Origin: Duganella sp. CF402
GTDB lineage: Bacteria > Pseudomonadota > Gammaproteobacteria > Burkholderiales > Burkholderiaceae_D
Direction: 5' to 3'
Length of the DNA: 64,000 nt
NCBI RefSeq assembly: GCF_900109645.1
Contig: NZ_FOBG01000004.1
Coordinates: 62,001-126,000, forward strand
Below are positions 41,442-50,153 of the stretch, piece after piece. Every line of letters starts with the position of its first letter. Position 1 is the stretch's first letter. The notes under the pieces are model-generated. The model saw only the letters and a program-made list of their open reading frames with translations. It had not been told where the DNA came from and made no database searches. The translations under genes and the position numbers were made by a program.

Positions 41442-42401
41442 TCAGGCCGCGAAGCTCCGGCTGCGCTTGAACTGTTCGGTGGCCGCCACCAGCGCGCGCG
41501 AAATGCCTTTTTCCATCGCGCCGTGGCCGGCGTCCGGAATCATGTTCAGCACCGCGCCTGGCCATGCCTGATGCAAGCGCCATGCCGACACCGGCGGGCA
41601 GATCACGTCGTAGCGGCCCTGCACGATCACCGCCGGCAAATGAGCGATGCGGCTGACGTTGCGCACCAGCTGGTCGTCGCTGAAGAAGCCGAGATTGGCC
41701 ATGTAGTGCGATTCCAGGCGGCCGACGCCGAGATCGAGCGTATCCGACGGCGGATCGTCCGGCTGCGGCAGCAGGAACACGCGACGGCCTTCGAACCGGC
41801 TCCAGGCGCGCACCGCCGGCATGTGCACGGCAGGGTCGTCGCTCATGATGCGCTGCACGTAGGCTTGCAGCAAATTGCCGCGTTCCGCTTCCGGAATCGG
41901 CGCGATGAATTCAGCGTGCACCTCGGGATGGAACCACTGCGCACCATCGAGGAACCAGTCGACTTCCGCTTTGGTGCACAGGAAGATCCCGCGCAGCACG
42001 AAACCGAGGCAGCGTTCCGGGTGCGCTTCGCCGTAGGCCAGCGCCAGCGTCGAGCCCCATGAACCGCCGAAGACCAGCCACTGCCCGATGCCAAACATTT
42101 CACGCAGGCGTTCGATGTCCTCGATCAGCAGCTGGGTGGTGTTGTTGCGGCACTCGCCCAGCGGGGTCGACTTGCCGGCGCCGCGCTGGTCGAACAGGAT
42201 CACGCGGTACTGCTCCGGATCGAAGAAGCGGCGGTGCTGCGGCGACAGGCCGGCGCCAGGGCCGCCGTGCAAAAAGATCACCGGTATGCCGTTCGGGTTG
42301 CCGACTTCCTCCCAGTAAATGGTGTGCAAGTCGTCCACCGGCAGCATGCCGTGACGGCTGGGCGTAATCGGGGGAAACAAGGTGGAGGCGGGGTCGAACA
42401 T
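41442..42401 (-). CDS. pip: Prolyl aminopeptidase
   Basis: This 319-residue alpha/beta hydrolase of peptidase family S33 releases N-terminal proline. HGGPGAG at 45-51 forms the oxyanion region. Ser114 in GGSWGSTLAL is the nucleophile; the Asp lies in GRYDVICP and the His in PDAGHGAME near the end. AAAGGA precedes the ATG at 42401; the longer in-frame reading from 42554 has no support. A terminator of the upstream phaB gene separates the two. Confidence 0.93.
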   Translation of the reverse strand: MFDPASTLFPPITPSRHGMLPVDDLHTIYWEEVGNPNGIPVIFLHGGPGAGLSPQHRRFFDPEQYRVILFDQRGAGKSTPLGECRNNTTQLLIEDIERLREMFGIGQWLVFGGSWGSTLALAYGEAHPERCLGFVLRGIFLCTKAEVDWFLDGAQWFHPEVHAEFIAPIPEAERGNLLQAYVQRIMSDDPAVHMPAVRAWSRFEGRRVFLLPQPDDPPSDTLDLGVGRLESHYMANLGFFSDDQLVRNVSRIAHLPAVIVQGRYDVICPPVSAWRLHQAWPGAVLNMIPDAGHGAMEKGISRALVAATEQFKRSRSFAA

Positions 42402-42435
42402 GGCTATCCTTTGAGCATCGATAGCAGATTGTACG

Positions 42436-42468
42436 AAAAAAAAGCCGGGATCGCGAACGAACCCGGCT
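42436..42468 (-). terminator. Intrinsic terminator of phaB
   Basis: AGCCGGG (42443-42449) pairs with CCCGGCT (42462-42468). On the minus strand the stem is followed by an eight-base U run. It lies 25 bp after the phaB stop codon. Confidence 0.88.
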
Positions 42469-42492
42469 CTTGCAGCAACGGCAAGCCGTGGC

Positions 42493-43233
42493 TTAGGACA
42501 TGTGCTGGCCGCCGTTGATGGCGATATTCGAGCCGGTGACAAACGCCGCCTCATCCGAGGACAGGTAAGCCACCAGGCCCGCCACTTCTTCCGGCTTGCC
42601 CAGGCGGCCCATCGGAATTTGCGGCACGATCTTGGTATCGAGCACTTCTTGCGGAATCTCCATCACCATCTTGGTGCCGATGTAGCCCGGCGAAATGGTG
42701 TTGACGGTCACGCCCTTCTTCGCCACTTCCAGCGCCAGCGCCTTGGTGAAGCCGTGCATGCCGGCCTTGGCCGCCGAGTAGTTGGTCTGGCCGAACGCGC
42801 CCTTCTGGCCGTTCACCGACGAGATGTTGATGATGCGGCCCCAGCCACGCTCCACCATGCCGTCGCACACCGGCTTGGTCAGGTTGAATACGGAATCCAG
42901 GTTGGTCTTGATGACCGCGTCCCAATTGACCTTGTCCATTTTCTTGAAGGTCATGTCGCGCGTGATGCCGGCGTTGTTGACCAGCACGTCCACCGGACCG
43001 ATGTCTTTTTCGATCGCGGCGATGCAGGCCTGGGCCGAATCAAAGTCAGCCACATCGCACGGGTAGGCGCGGAAGTTGTAGCCCTGGTCACGGGTGGTGG
43101 CCAGCCATTGTTCAACTTTAGGATTGCCAGGGGAATACGTGGTGACGACGCAATAGCCTAGCGCTGACAGCTTGAAACAAATCGCTTCGCCCAGACCACC
43201 CATGCCACCGGTTACTAATGCAACTCTTGCCAT
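42493..43233 (-). CDS. phaB: Acetoacetyl-CoA reductase
   Basis: This 246-residue short-chain dehydrogenase reduces acetoacetyl-CoA to (R)-3-hydroxybutyryl-CoA for polyhydroxybutyrate. The NADPH loop is TGGMGGLGEAI; the catalytic Ser, Tyr and Lys lie in NISSVNGQKGAFGQTNYSAAKAG. The substrate-lid region includes SPGYIGTKMV. GAGGGG precedes the ATG at 43233. It follows phaA on the same strand. The polymerase gene phaC is not in the window. Confidence 0.93.
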   Translation of the reverse strand: MARVALVTGGMGGLGEAICFKLSALGYCVVTTYSPGNPKVEQWLATTRDQGYNFRAYPCDVADFDSAQACIAAIEKDIGPVDVLVNNAGITRDMTFKKMDKVNWDAVIKTNLDSVFNLTKPVCDGMVERGWGRIINISSVNGQKGAFGQTNYSAAKAGMHGFTKALALEVAKKGVTVNTISPGYIGTKMVMEIPQEVLDTKIVPQIPMGRLGKPEEVAGLVAYLSSDEAAFVTGSNIAINGGQHMS

Positions 43234-43273
43234 TTTCGTCCCCTCTGTAATAAACACCAAAAATCGGAAAACA

Positions 43274-43295
43274 CGGCCCGGCCTCCGCCGGGCCG
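43274..43295 (-). terminator. Stem-loop between phaA and phaB
   Basis: CGGCCCGGC and GCCGGGCCG form a 9-bp perfect stem with a 4-base loop, 14 bp after the phaA stop. On the minus strand only a weak TGTTTT tail follows. It may be a partial terminator or an RNA-stability element that sets phaB below phaA. Confidence 0.5.
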
Positions 43296-43308
43296 CAATT
43301 ACTGCTGA

Positions 43309-44487
43309 TTAAGCGCGCTCGATTGCCAGCGCCACACCCATGCCGCCGCCGATGCACAGCGAGGCCAGGCCTTTCTTGGCGTCGCGACGGATCATTTCGT
43401 GGATCAGGGTCACCAGCACCCGGGCGCCGGAAGCGCCGATCGGGTGGCCGATGGCGATGGCGCCACCGTTGACGTTGATCTTGCTGGTGTCCCAGCCCAT
43501 TTCCTTGTTGACGGCCACCGCTTGCGCCGCGAACGCTTCGTTAATTTCCAGCAGGTCCAGGTCGTCCGGGGTCCAGCCGGCCTTTTTCAGGCACAGCTTG
43601 GTGGCCGAGACCGGGCCCATGCCCATGAAGGCCGGGTCCAGGCCGGACGAGGCGTAGGCCTTGATTTTGGCCAGTACCGGCAGGCCCAGTTCCTTCGCCT
43701 TGCTGGCGGTGGTCATCATTACGGCGGCGGCGCCGTCGTTCAGGCCGGAGGCGTTGCCGGCGGTGACGGTGCCATCCTTGGCGAAGGCCGGGCGCAGGCC
43801 GGCCAAGCCTTCCAGGGTCGAGCCTGGCTTGATGTATTCGTCGCTGTCGAACACGATGCTGCCCTTCTTCTGGACGATTTCCAGCGGCAGGATTTCATCC
43901 TTGAACTTGCCGGCTTTTTGCGCGGCTTCGGCTTTCAGCTGCGATTGCAGCGCGAATTCGTCCTGCTCGGCGCGCGAGATGTCGTATTTCTTGGCCACGT
44001 TTTCGGCGGTGGTGCCCATGTGGTACTGGTTGTAGGCATCCCACAGGCCGTCCACGATCATGCTGTCCACGGCCTTGAAGTCGCCCATGCGGAAGCCGTC
44101 GCGCGAACCGTTGATGACGTGCGGCGAGGCGCTCATGTTTTCCTGGCCGCCGGCGATGATGATCTGGGCGTCGCCTGCCTTCAGGGCCTGGGCCGCGAGG
44201 TGGGTGGCTTTCAGGCCGGAGCCGCACACGTGGTTGATGGTGAAGGCGGGAATGGTGTTTGGCAGGCCGGACTTGATCACTGCCTGGCGGGCCGGGTTCT
44301 GGCCGACGCCGGCGGTCAGCACCTGGCCGAGGATGGCTTCGCTGACCAGGTTGGGATCGATGCCGGTTTTCGCCAGCAGGCCCTTGATCACATGCGCGCC
44401 CAGTTCGGAAGCGGGCACCTTGGCCAGGCTGCCGCCGAATTTGCCCACACCAGTACGGCCAGCGGCCACGATAACTACATCATCCAT
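43309..44487 (-). CDS. phaA: Acetyl-CoA acetyltransferase
   Basis: This 392-residue thiolase condenses two acetyl-CoA to acetoacetyl-CoA, feeding phaB. The acyl-binding Cys lies in NHVCGSGLKA, the catalytic His in GGAIAIGHPIGASG and the second Cys in CIGGGMG. The ATG at 44487 has GGAG six bases upstream; the in-frame TTG four codons earlier lies on that site and is rejected. The 250 bp between this gene and metR hold no supported gene. Confidence 0.94.
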   Translation of the reverse strand: MDDVVIVAAGRTGVGKFGGSLAKVPASELGAHVIKGLLAKTGIDPNLVSEAILGQVLTAGVGQNPARQAVIKSGLPNTIPAFTINHVCGSGLKATHLAAQALKAGDAQIIIAGGQENMSASPHVINGSRDGFRMGDFKAVDSMIVDGLWDAYNQYHMGTTAENVAKKYDISRAEQDEFALQSQLKAEAAQKAGKFKDEILPLEIVQKKGSIVFDSDEYIKPGSTLEGLAGLRPAFAKDGTVTAGNASGLNDGAAAVMMTTASKAKELGLPVLAKIKAYASSGLDPAFMGMGPVSATKLCLKKAGWTPDDLDLLEINEAFAAQAVAVNKEMGWDTSKINVNGGAIAIGHPIGASGARVLVTLIHEMIRRDAKKGLASLCIGGGMGVALAIERA

Positions 44488-44737
44488 TTGATTCTCCAAT
44501 GCGCCGGCCGGAACCGGCTAAGTTGAGCAACAACGCGAATTTTTATCATACGCCGACCACGCCCACGGCGTAGCAGGTTTCGATGGTGCGTCGCCGCGAG
44601 GAATCGCCAGGATTATCTAGCAGCATCCGTGCCCGGCGCACAAGCCCCAGAGTCACATCGTATGCGCAGGATTCTGCGCTTACCTTGATGCGCATCAAAT
44701 CCTTTCATTTATATTTTGCAGAAACAATAACTATTTG

Positions 44738-45646
44738 TCACGATAATAATTTGATACCATCCAGCGAAGCGGCGCACTGCTCCCGTATCACGTTGACGAA
44801 GTCCAACACGTAAGCCCTGTGTTTCTGCGCCTCCGGGACCGATACGAACAAATCGCTCCACAGCCCCTGCTCGCCGACCGGGCGTGCAATCACGTAGTCG
44901 TAATCCACATAATTCTTGATCGCCCAGTTCGGCAAGGCGGCAATCCCGCGCCGGCTGGCCACCAATTGCAGCACCGCCACCGTCAATTCCGCCGTGCGGC
45001 GCTGGAACTGCACGCCGGCTGGCTTCAGCACTTCGCGAATCAGGTCGATGCGTTCTTCCGGCACCGGGTAGGTGATCAGAGTTTCGCCTTCAAAATCAGC
45101 CGCTTGCAGGCGGCGCTGGGCCGCCAGGCGGTGCTTTTGCGCCATCACCGTCAGGATTTCAAAGCGGAACAGCGGGAAGGTGGCGAACTCGGGGCCGTAG
45201 GGCGAGCCGATCACCAGGTCGGCCTCGCCGCTGCGCAGCAAATCGGCCGGCTCGCTGTGGAAGCCGGACACCAGGTCGATTTCCACTTCCGGCCAGCGTT
45301 TGCGGAATTCGTCCATCACCGGCATCAGCCAGTCGAAACAGGTATGGCACTCCAAAGCTACCCGTAACTGCCCGCTATCTCCCTGCATCAGGCGGGCAAC
45401 TTCGCGCTCTGCGGTCTCGATCTCGGGCAGCAGCAGGTCGGCCAGCTTGAGCAGCCGGGCGCCGGTGGCGGTGAAGCCAATTGGCACTGATTTGCGCTCA
45501 AATAGCGGCCCGCCGTAGCGATCTTCCAGCAATTTGATTTGATGTGACAGGGCGGACTGCGTCAGGTTGAGCAGTTGGGCGGCACGCACGAGGCTGCCGG
45601 CGGAGCGCAGCGCGCTCAGGGTGCGGAGATGACGTATCTCTAGCAT
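44738..45646 (-). CDS. metR: LysR-family regulator of methionine synthesis
   Basis: This 302-residue LysR-type activator has an N-terminal winged helix (LRTLSALRSAGSLVRAAQLLNLTQSALSHQIKLLEDRYG) and a periplasmic-binding-like effector domain that includes VALECHTCFDWLMPVMDEF, typical of MetR. MetR senses homocysteine and activates metE. It is divergent from metE across about 106 bp. That gap holds TTCATGTGAA (45662-45671), which may be part of the binding site. Confidence 0.9.
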   Translation of the reverse strand: MLEIRHLRTLSALRSAGSLVRAAQLLNLTQSALSHQIKLLEDRYGGPLFERKSVPIGFTATGARLLKLADLLLPEIETAEREVARLMQGDSGQLRVALECHTCFDWLMPVMDEFRKRWPEVEIDLVSGFHSEPADLLRSGEADLVIGSPYGPEFATFPLFRFEILTVMAQKHRLAAQRRLQAADFEGETLITYPVPEERIDLIREVLKPAGVQFQRRTAELTVAVLQLVASRRGIAALPNWAIKNYVDYDYVIARPVGEQGLWSDLFVSVPEAQKHRAYVLDFVNVIREQCAASLDGIKLLS

Positions 45647-45752
45647 GGTCTATTAATTTTATTCATGTGAACGCGCAAAATCTTTCGTTTTGATTATAGA
45701 CCGGTTTGCCGCACACTTTAAAGCACCAATATTAAATGCGGATGACAGCACC

Positions 45753-48125
45753 ATGACCAACACGAATAAAGCGATTCACACCCACATTCCCGGCTTCCCG
45801 CGCATCGGCGCGCAGCGCGAATTGAAGTTTGCACTTGAAAAAAATTGGCGCGGCGAGTTGAGCGACACCGAGCTCGAAGCCGTCGGCCGCGACCTGCGCG
45901 CCCGCCATTGGGCCTTGCAGCGCGACGCCGGACTCGATTTCGTGACGGTCGGCGACTTCGCCTTCTACGACCAGGTGGCCAACCACATCCAGCTGCTGGG
46001 CTGCGAACCGGCACGCTACGGCTTCGGCGCCGAGCAGTCGCCATTGAGCCGCTACTTCACGATGGCGCGCGGCCGCAGCGGTGAAGTCGAGCCTGCCGCA
46101 TGCGGTGCCGGCTGCAGCCACGATCATGCCCACCAAGACGCCCACGGCGACGCCGCCCTGCACGCGGCCGCCGCGCTGGAAATGACCAAGTGGTTCGACA
46201 CCAACTACCACTACCTGGTGCCGGAATTTACGCCAGACACCGCCTTCTCGCTGGCCAGCGACCGCCTGTTCAACGAAGTGGCGGAAGCGCAGGCGCTGGG
46301 CCACGCGGTCAAGGCCACGCTGATCGGCCCGCTCACCTTCCTGTGGCTGGGCAAGGCCAAGAGCGGTGATTTTGACCGCCTTTCCCTGCTCGACCGACTG
46401 CTGCCGGTCTACAGCCAGCTGCTGGACCGCCTGAAAGCGCAAGGCGTGGAGTGGGTGCAGATCGACGAACCCATCCTCGGCCTCGACCTGCCCGCGCCGT
46501 GGCGCAACGCCTTTGAAAACACCTACTGGCAACTGAACCAGGTCGGCGTGCCGCTGCTGCTGGCCACCTACTTCTCGCCGCTGGAAGAAAACCTGAGCCT
46601 GGCCTGCCGCCTGCCGGTGGCCGGCCTGCACGTGGACGGCGTGCGCGCGCCGCAGGAACTGACCAGCATCGCCGACTGGCTGCCGGTGCACAAAGTGCTG
46701 TCGGTAGGCATCGTCGACGGCCGCAACATTTGGCGCACCGACCTCGACGCGGCGCTGGCCGTGCTGGCGCCGATCGCGGAAAAACGCGCCGGCAAGCTGT
46801 GGCTTTCCTCCTCCTGCTCGCTGCTGCACGTGCCGTTCACGCTGGCCGCCGAAACCGCGCTCGACGGCGAGATCCGCTCCTGGCTGGCCTTCGCCACCGA
46901 AAAACTGGACGAACTCTACGTGCTGAAACGCGCCCTGCAAGGTGAATACGACGCCGGCACCACCGAAGCGCTGGCCTTCTCGCGCGCCGCCATCGCCAGC
47001 CGCCGCGCCAGCCCGCGCGTGCATCAGGAAGCCGTGCGCAATCGACTGCAAGCGCTGCCGGCCGACGCCGACCAGCGCCGCTCGCCGTTCGCCCACCGCC
47101 AGCAAGCGCAGCGCGCCCGCTTCCAGCTGCCGGCCTACCCGACCACCACCATCGGCTCCTTCCCGCAAACGCCGGCCATCCGCGCCGCCCGCGCCGGCTT
47201 CAAGCGCGGCGAACTGAACGCCGCAGAGTATGAAGCCAAGATGCGCGAAGAAATCGCCTACGCCGTGCGCCGGCAGGAAGAACTGGGCCTCGACGTGCTG
47301 GTGCACGGCGAAGCCGAACGCAACGACATGGTCGAGTACTTCGGCGAACAGCTGGACGGCTTCGTCTTCACGCAACTGGGCTGGGTGCAATCCTACGGCT
47401 CGCGCTGCGTCAAGCCGCCGGTCATCTTCGGCGACGTCAGCCGCCCGAAAGCCATGACGGTGGACTGGACCGTGCACGCGCAAAGCCTGACCGGCAAGCC
47501 GATGAAAGGCATGCTGACCGGACCCATCACCATCCTGCAATGGTCGTTCGTGCGCGACGACCAGCCGCGCTCGCGCACCGCGCTGCAGATCGCGCTGGCC
47601 ATCCGCGACGAGGTGGCCGACCTCGAGCAGGCCGGCATCGGCATCATCCAGATCGACGAACCGGCCGTGCGCGAAGGCTTGCCGCTGCGCCGCAGCCGCT
47701 GGGACGAGTATCTGAACTGGGCCACGCAGGCGTTCCGCGTCTCGGCCAGCGCGGTGGCGGACGGCACCCAGATCCACACCCATATGTGCTACGCCGAGTT
47801 CAACGACATCCTGCCGCAGATCGCCGCGATGGATGCCGACGTCATCACCATCGAGACCAGCCGTTCCGACATGGAGCTGCTGAACGGCTTTGGCCAGTTC
47901 CGCTACCCGAACGAAATCGGCCCCGGCGTGTACGACATCCACTCGCCGCGCGTGCCGGCCCAGCAGGAGATGGTGCGCCTGCTGCAGAAAGCCAGCGCGG
48001 TGATTCCGCCGGCCCACCTGTGGGTCAATCCGGACTGCGGCCTGAAGACGCGCGGCTGGGCGGAAACCGAAACCGCGCTGCGCAACATGGTGGCCGCTGC
48101 CAAACAATTGCGCGCAATCTATTGA
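45753..48125 (+). CDS. metE: Cobalamin-independent methionine synthase
   Basis: This 790-residue enzyme transfers the methyl of 5-methyltetrahydropteroyltriglutamate to homocysteine. The N-terminal repeat starts THIPGFPRIGAQRELKFALE. The zinc-binding catalytic half contains PTTTIGSFPQT, IDEPAVREG, THMCYAEFND and NPDCGLKTRGW. The ATG at 45753 gives the conserved N-terminus; an upstream in-frame TTG at 45690 is not supported. Residues 117-137 are an unusual insert with two Cys and five His (CGAGCSHDHAHQDAHGDAAL), before the conserved EMTKWFDTNYHY. The gene is divergent from metR. Confidence 0.94.
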   Translation: MTNTNKAIHTHIPGFPRIGAQRELKFALEKNWRGELSDTELEAVGRDLRARHWALQRDAGLDFVTVGDFAFYDQVANHIQLLGCEPARYGFGAEQSPLSRYFTMARGRSGEVEPAACGAGCSHDHAHQDAHGDAALHAAAALEMTKWFDTNYHYLVPEFTPDTAFSLASDRLFNEVAEAQALGHAVKATLIGPLTFLWLGKAKSGDFDRLSLLDRLLPVYSQLLDRLKAQGVEWVQIDEPILGLDLPAPWRNAFENTYWQLNQVGVPLLLATYFSPLEENLSLACRLPVAGLHVDGVRAPQELTSIADWLPVHKVLSVGIVDGRNIWRTDLDAALAVLAPIAEKRAGKLWLSSSCSLLHVPFTLAAETALDGEIRSWLAFATEKLDELYVLKRALQGEYDAGTTEALAFSRAAIASRRASPRVHQEAVRNRLQALPADADQRRSPFAHRQQAQRARFQLPAYPTTTIGSFPQTPAIRAARAGFKRGELNAAEYEAKMREEIAYAVRRQEELGLDVLVHGEAERNDMVEYFGEQLDGFVFTQLGWVQSYGSRCVKPPVIFGDVSRPKAMTVDWTVHAQSLTGKPMKGMLTGPITILQWSFVRDDQPRSRTALQIALAIRDEVADLEQAGIGIIQIDEPAVREGLPLRRSRWDEYLNWATQAFRVSASAVADGTQIHTHMCYAEFNDILPQIAAMDADVITIETSRSDMELLNGFGQFRYPNEIGPGVYDIHSPRVPAQQEMVRLLQKASAVIPPAHLWVNPDCGLKTRGWAETETALRNMVAAAKQLRAIY

Positions 48126-48126
48126 C

Positions 48127-48152
48127 GTCATTCCGGCGCAGGCCGGAATCCA
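48127..48152. repeat. REP-like palindrome (first of an inverted pair)
   Basis: GTCATTCCGGC and GCCGGAAT arms begin immediately after the metE stop. Same family as 40451-40476. Confidence 0.75.
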
Positions 48153-48179
48153 ATTGCGAACTGGAGGGCACGCGAAATA

Positions 48180-48206
48180 TTGGGTTCCGGCCTGCGCCGG
48201 AACGAC
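48180..48206. repeat. REP-like palindrome (second of an inverted pair)
   Basis: TTCCGGCCTGCGCCGGAA-type palindrome ending in CGAC. With the copy at 48127-48152 it forms a head-to-head, BIME-like pair between metE and minC. Confidence 0.75.
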
Positions 48207-48280
48207 GATGGGCTGCTTTTTTACAGTAGAATGCTGGTGCCTGCGCATGCGCGCGAGGATAACCACTGATACTGTCGCCC

Positions 48281-49054
48281 ATGTCCAAGAGCCTGTTTCA
48301 AAAGCCCATCGAAATCAAGATTTCCACCGTTGTCGCCGTCTCCGCCATTCTGGCGACGGCCGACAGCATCGCTCTCGACGCCGCCCTCGCTGAAATGACG
48401 GGCGGCACCGCCGACTTCTTCGAAGACGACCTGACCGTGATCGACGTCGCCGCGCTGGCGGCCGGCTGCGGCCAGATCGACTGGGGCGGCCTGATCGCCC
48501 TGCTGAAAAAATACCGCCTGAATCCGGTCGCCGTGCGCAACGCGCCAGCCGAGCTGGCCGAGGAAATCGCCGCCCACGGCCTGACCCTGGAACCAGCCAA
48601 CGCCAAGCGCGACGAGGAACCGCCGAAACCGAAGCCGGCACCGGCGCCAGCCCCGGTGGCCGTGGCCGCCGCCCAGGCCCAGCCGCCGGCCGCCGCCAGC
48701 AACGGCACCGACGTCATGATCATCGACACCCCGGTGCGCGCCGGCCAGCGCATCTACGCGCGCGGCTGCGACCTGGTGGTGACCGCCGTGGTCAACAACG
48801 GCGCCGAAATCATCGCCGACGGCAGCATCCACGTGTACAACACGCTCAACGGCCGCGCCCTGGCCGGCGCCTCGGGCAACGCCCAGGCCCGCATCTTCGC
48901 GCTCAACATGGCGCCGGAACTGGTGTCCATCGCCGGCGTCTACAGCACCTTCGAGGACGGATTCCCAACGGAATATGCACGCTCGCCGACGCAAATTCGC
49001 TTGGTCGGCGACCGAATCGATATACTATCTGTCAATACTGCCAATCGAGCATAA
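48281..49054 (+). CDS. minC: Septum site-determining protein MinC
   Basis: This 257-residue FtsZ inhibitor keeps division at midcell. An N-terminal FtsZ-binding domain (about 1-105) leads to an Ala/Pro-rich linker (about 110-140). The C-terminal beta-helix that binds MinD carries PVRAGQRIYARGCDLVV, NNGAEIIADGSIHVYNTLNGRALAGASGN and ARIFALNMAPELVSIAGVY. It is the first gene of minCDE and lies 26 bp ahead of minD. Confidence 0.94.
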   Translation: MSKSLFQKPIEIKISTVVAVSAILATADSIALDAALAEMTGGTADFFEDDLTVIDVAALAAGCGQIDWGGLIALLKKYRLNPVAVRNAPAELAEEIAAHGLTLEPANAKRDEEPPKPKPAPAPAPVAVAAAQAQPPAAASNGTDVMIIDTPVRAGQRIYARGCDLVVTAVVNNGAEIIADGSIHVYNTLNGRALAGASGNAQARIFALNMAPELVSIAGVYSTFEDGFPTEYARSPTQIRLVGDRIDILSVNTANRA

Positions 49055-49080
49055 GCACACCACTCTGAAAAGGATTACTT

Positions 49081-49896
49081 GTGGCAAGAATTATTGTTGT
49101 AACGTCCGGCAAGGGCGGTGTAGGTAAGACGACGTCCAGCGCCAGCTTCTCCACCGGCCTGGCCATGCGCGGTCACAAGACCGCCGTCATCGACTTCGAC
49201 GTCGGCCTGCGTAACCTGGACCTGATCATGGGCTGCGAACGCCGCGTGGTCTACGACCTGATCAATGTGATCAACAAAGAAGCAACGCTGACCCAGGCCC
49301 TGATCAAGGACAAGCATTGCGACAACCTGTTCATCCTGCCGGCGTCGCAGACGCGCGACAAGGATGCACTGTCGGAAGACGGCGTGGAAGTGGTGCTGCA
49401 CGAACTGATCAACATGGGTTTCGAGTTCATCATCTGCGATTCGCCGGCCGGCATCGAGCACGGCGCGCTGATGGCGCTGACCTTTGCCGACGAAGCCATC
49501 ATCGTCACCAATCCGGAAGTCTCGTCGGTGCGCGACTCGGACCGCATCCTCGGCATCATCCAGGCCAAGTCGCGCCGCGCCCAGACCGGCGGCGAGCCGG
49601 TCAAGGAACACCTGCTGATCACCCGCTACTCGCCGAAGCGCGTGGAAGCGGACGAAATGCTGTCGTATGAAGACGTGCAGGAAATCCTGCGCATTCCTTT
49701 GATCGGCATCATTCCGGAATCGGAACAGGTGCTGCATGCTTCGAACCAAGGTAACCCGGCGATTCACTTCAAGGGCACCGATGTCGCGGAAGCCTACGAA
49801 GACGTAGTGTCACGCTTCCTCGGCCAGGAACTGCCGCTGCGCTTCACCACGTATGAAAAGCCGGGCCTGCTGCAGCGTATCTTCGGGAGCAAGTAA
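49081..49896 (+). CDS. minD: Septum site-determining ATPase MinD
   Basis: This 271-residue ParA/MinD-type ATPase has the deviant Walker A motif GKGGVGKT at 10-17 and DFDVGLRNLDLIMG downstream. The C-terminal amphipathic membrane helix is KPGLLQRIFGSK. It recruits MinC and oscillates with MinE. Translation starts at GTG after an AAAAGGA site. Two bases separate it from minE. Confidence 0.96.
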   Translation: MARIIVVTSGKGGVGKTTSSASFSTGLAMRGHKTAVIDFDVGLRNLDLIMGCERRVVYDLINVINKEATLTQALIKDKHCDNLFILPASQTRDKDALSEDGVEVVLHELINMGFEFIICDSPAGIEHGALMALTFADEAIIVTNPEVSSVRDSDRILGIIQAKSRRAQTGGEPVKEHLLITRYSPKRVEADEMLSYEDVQEILRIPLIGIIPESEQVLHASNQGNPAIHFKGTDVAEAYEDVVSRFLGQELPLRFTTYEKPGLLQRIFGSK

Positions 49897-49898
49897 TC

Positions 49899-50150
49899 AT
49901 GGCACTGCTTTCTTTCCTGTTTCCGCCGAAGCCGAAAACCGCCACCGCGGCCAAGGAACGGCTGCAAATCATCATCGCGCGTGAGCGCAGCGGCCGCGCC
50001 GGCCCGGATTTCCTGCCGGCGCTGCACAAGGAACTGATCGAGGTGATCTCCAAGTACACCAAGGTCAACGCCGACGACATCAAGATTTCGCTGGACCGTC
50101 AGGGCAACCTGGAAGTCCTCGATGTGAACGTCGTGCTGCCGGACGCTTAA
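49899..50150 (+). CDS. minE: Cell division topological specificity factor MinE
   Basis: This 83-residue protein has the N-terminal anti-MinCD helix (about 18-32, ERLQIIIARERSGR) and the C-terminal dimer domain (EVISKYTKVNADDIKISLDRQGNLEVLDVNVVLP). It stimulates MinD ATPase activity. It is the last gene of minCDE and ends 3 bp from the convergent stop of the next gene. Confidence 0.96.
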   Translation: MALLSFLFPPKPKTATAAKERLQIIIARERSGRAGPDFLPALHKELIEVISKYTKVNADDIKISLDRQGNLEVLDVNVVLPDA

Positions 50151-50153
50151 TTT

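Noticed and set aside
44583..44813. 76-codon plus-strand ORF between phaA and metR
   Set aside because: It has no ribosome site, no recognisable sequence and overlaps the 3' end of metR in reverse.
45662..45671. TTCATGTGAA as a firm MetR operator
   Set aside because: MetR sites are usually TGAA-N5-TTCA; this has the half-sites in reversed order, so I left it as a comment under metR only.
45736..45756. Six-codon upstream ORF (MRMTAP) overlapping the metE start
   Set aside because: It could be a leader peptide, but such short ORFs arise by chance and no hairpin or Met-rich pattern supports attenuation.
45732..48266. 844-codon minus-strand ORF opposite metE
   Set aside because: metE is unmistakable on the plus strand; the reverse frame has no motif and runs over the REP pair.
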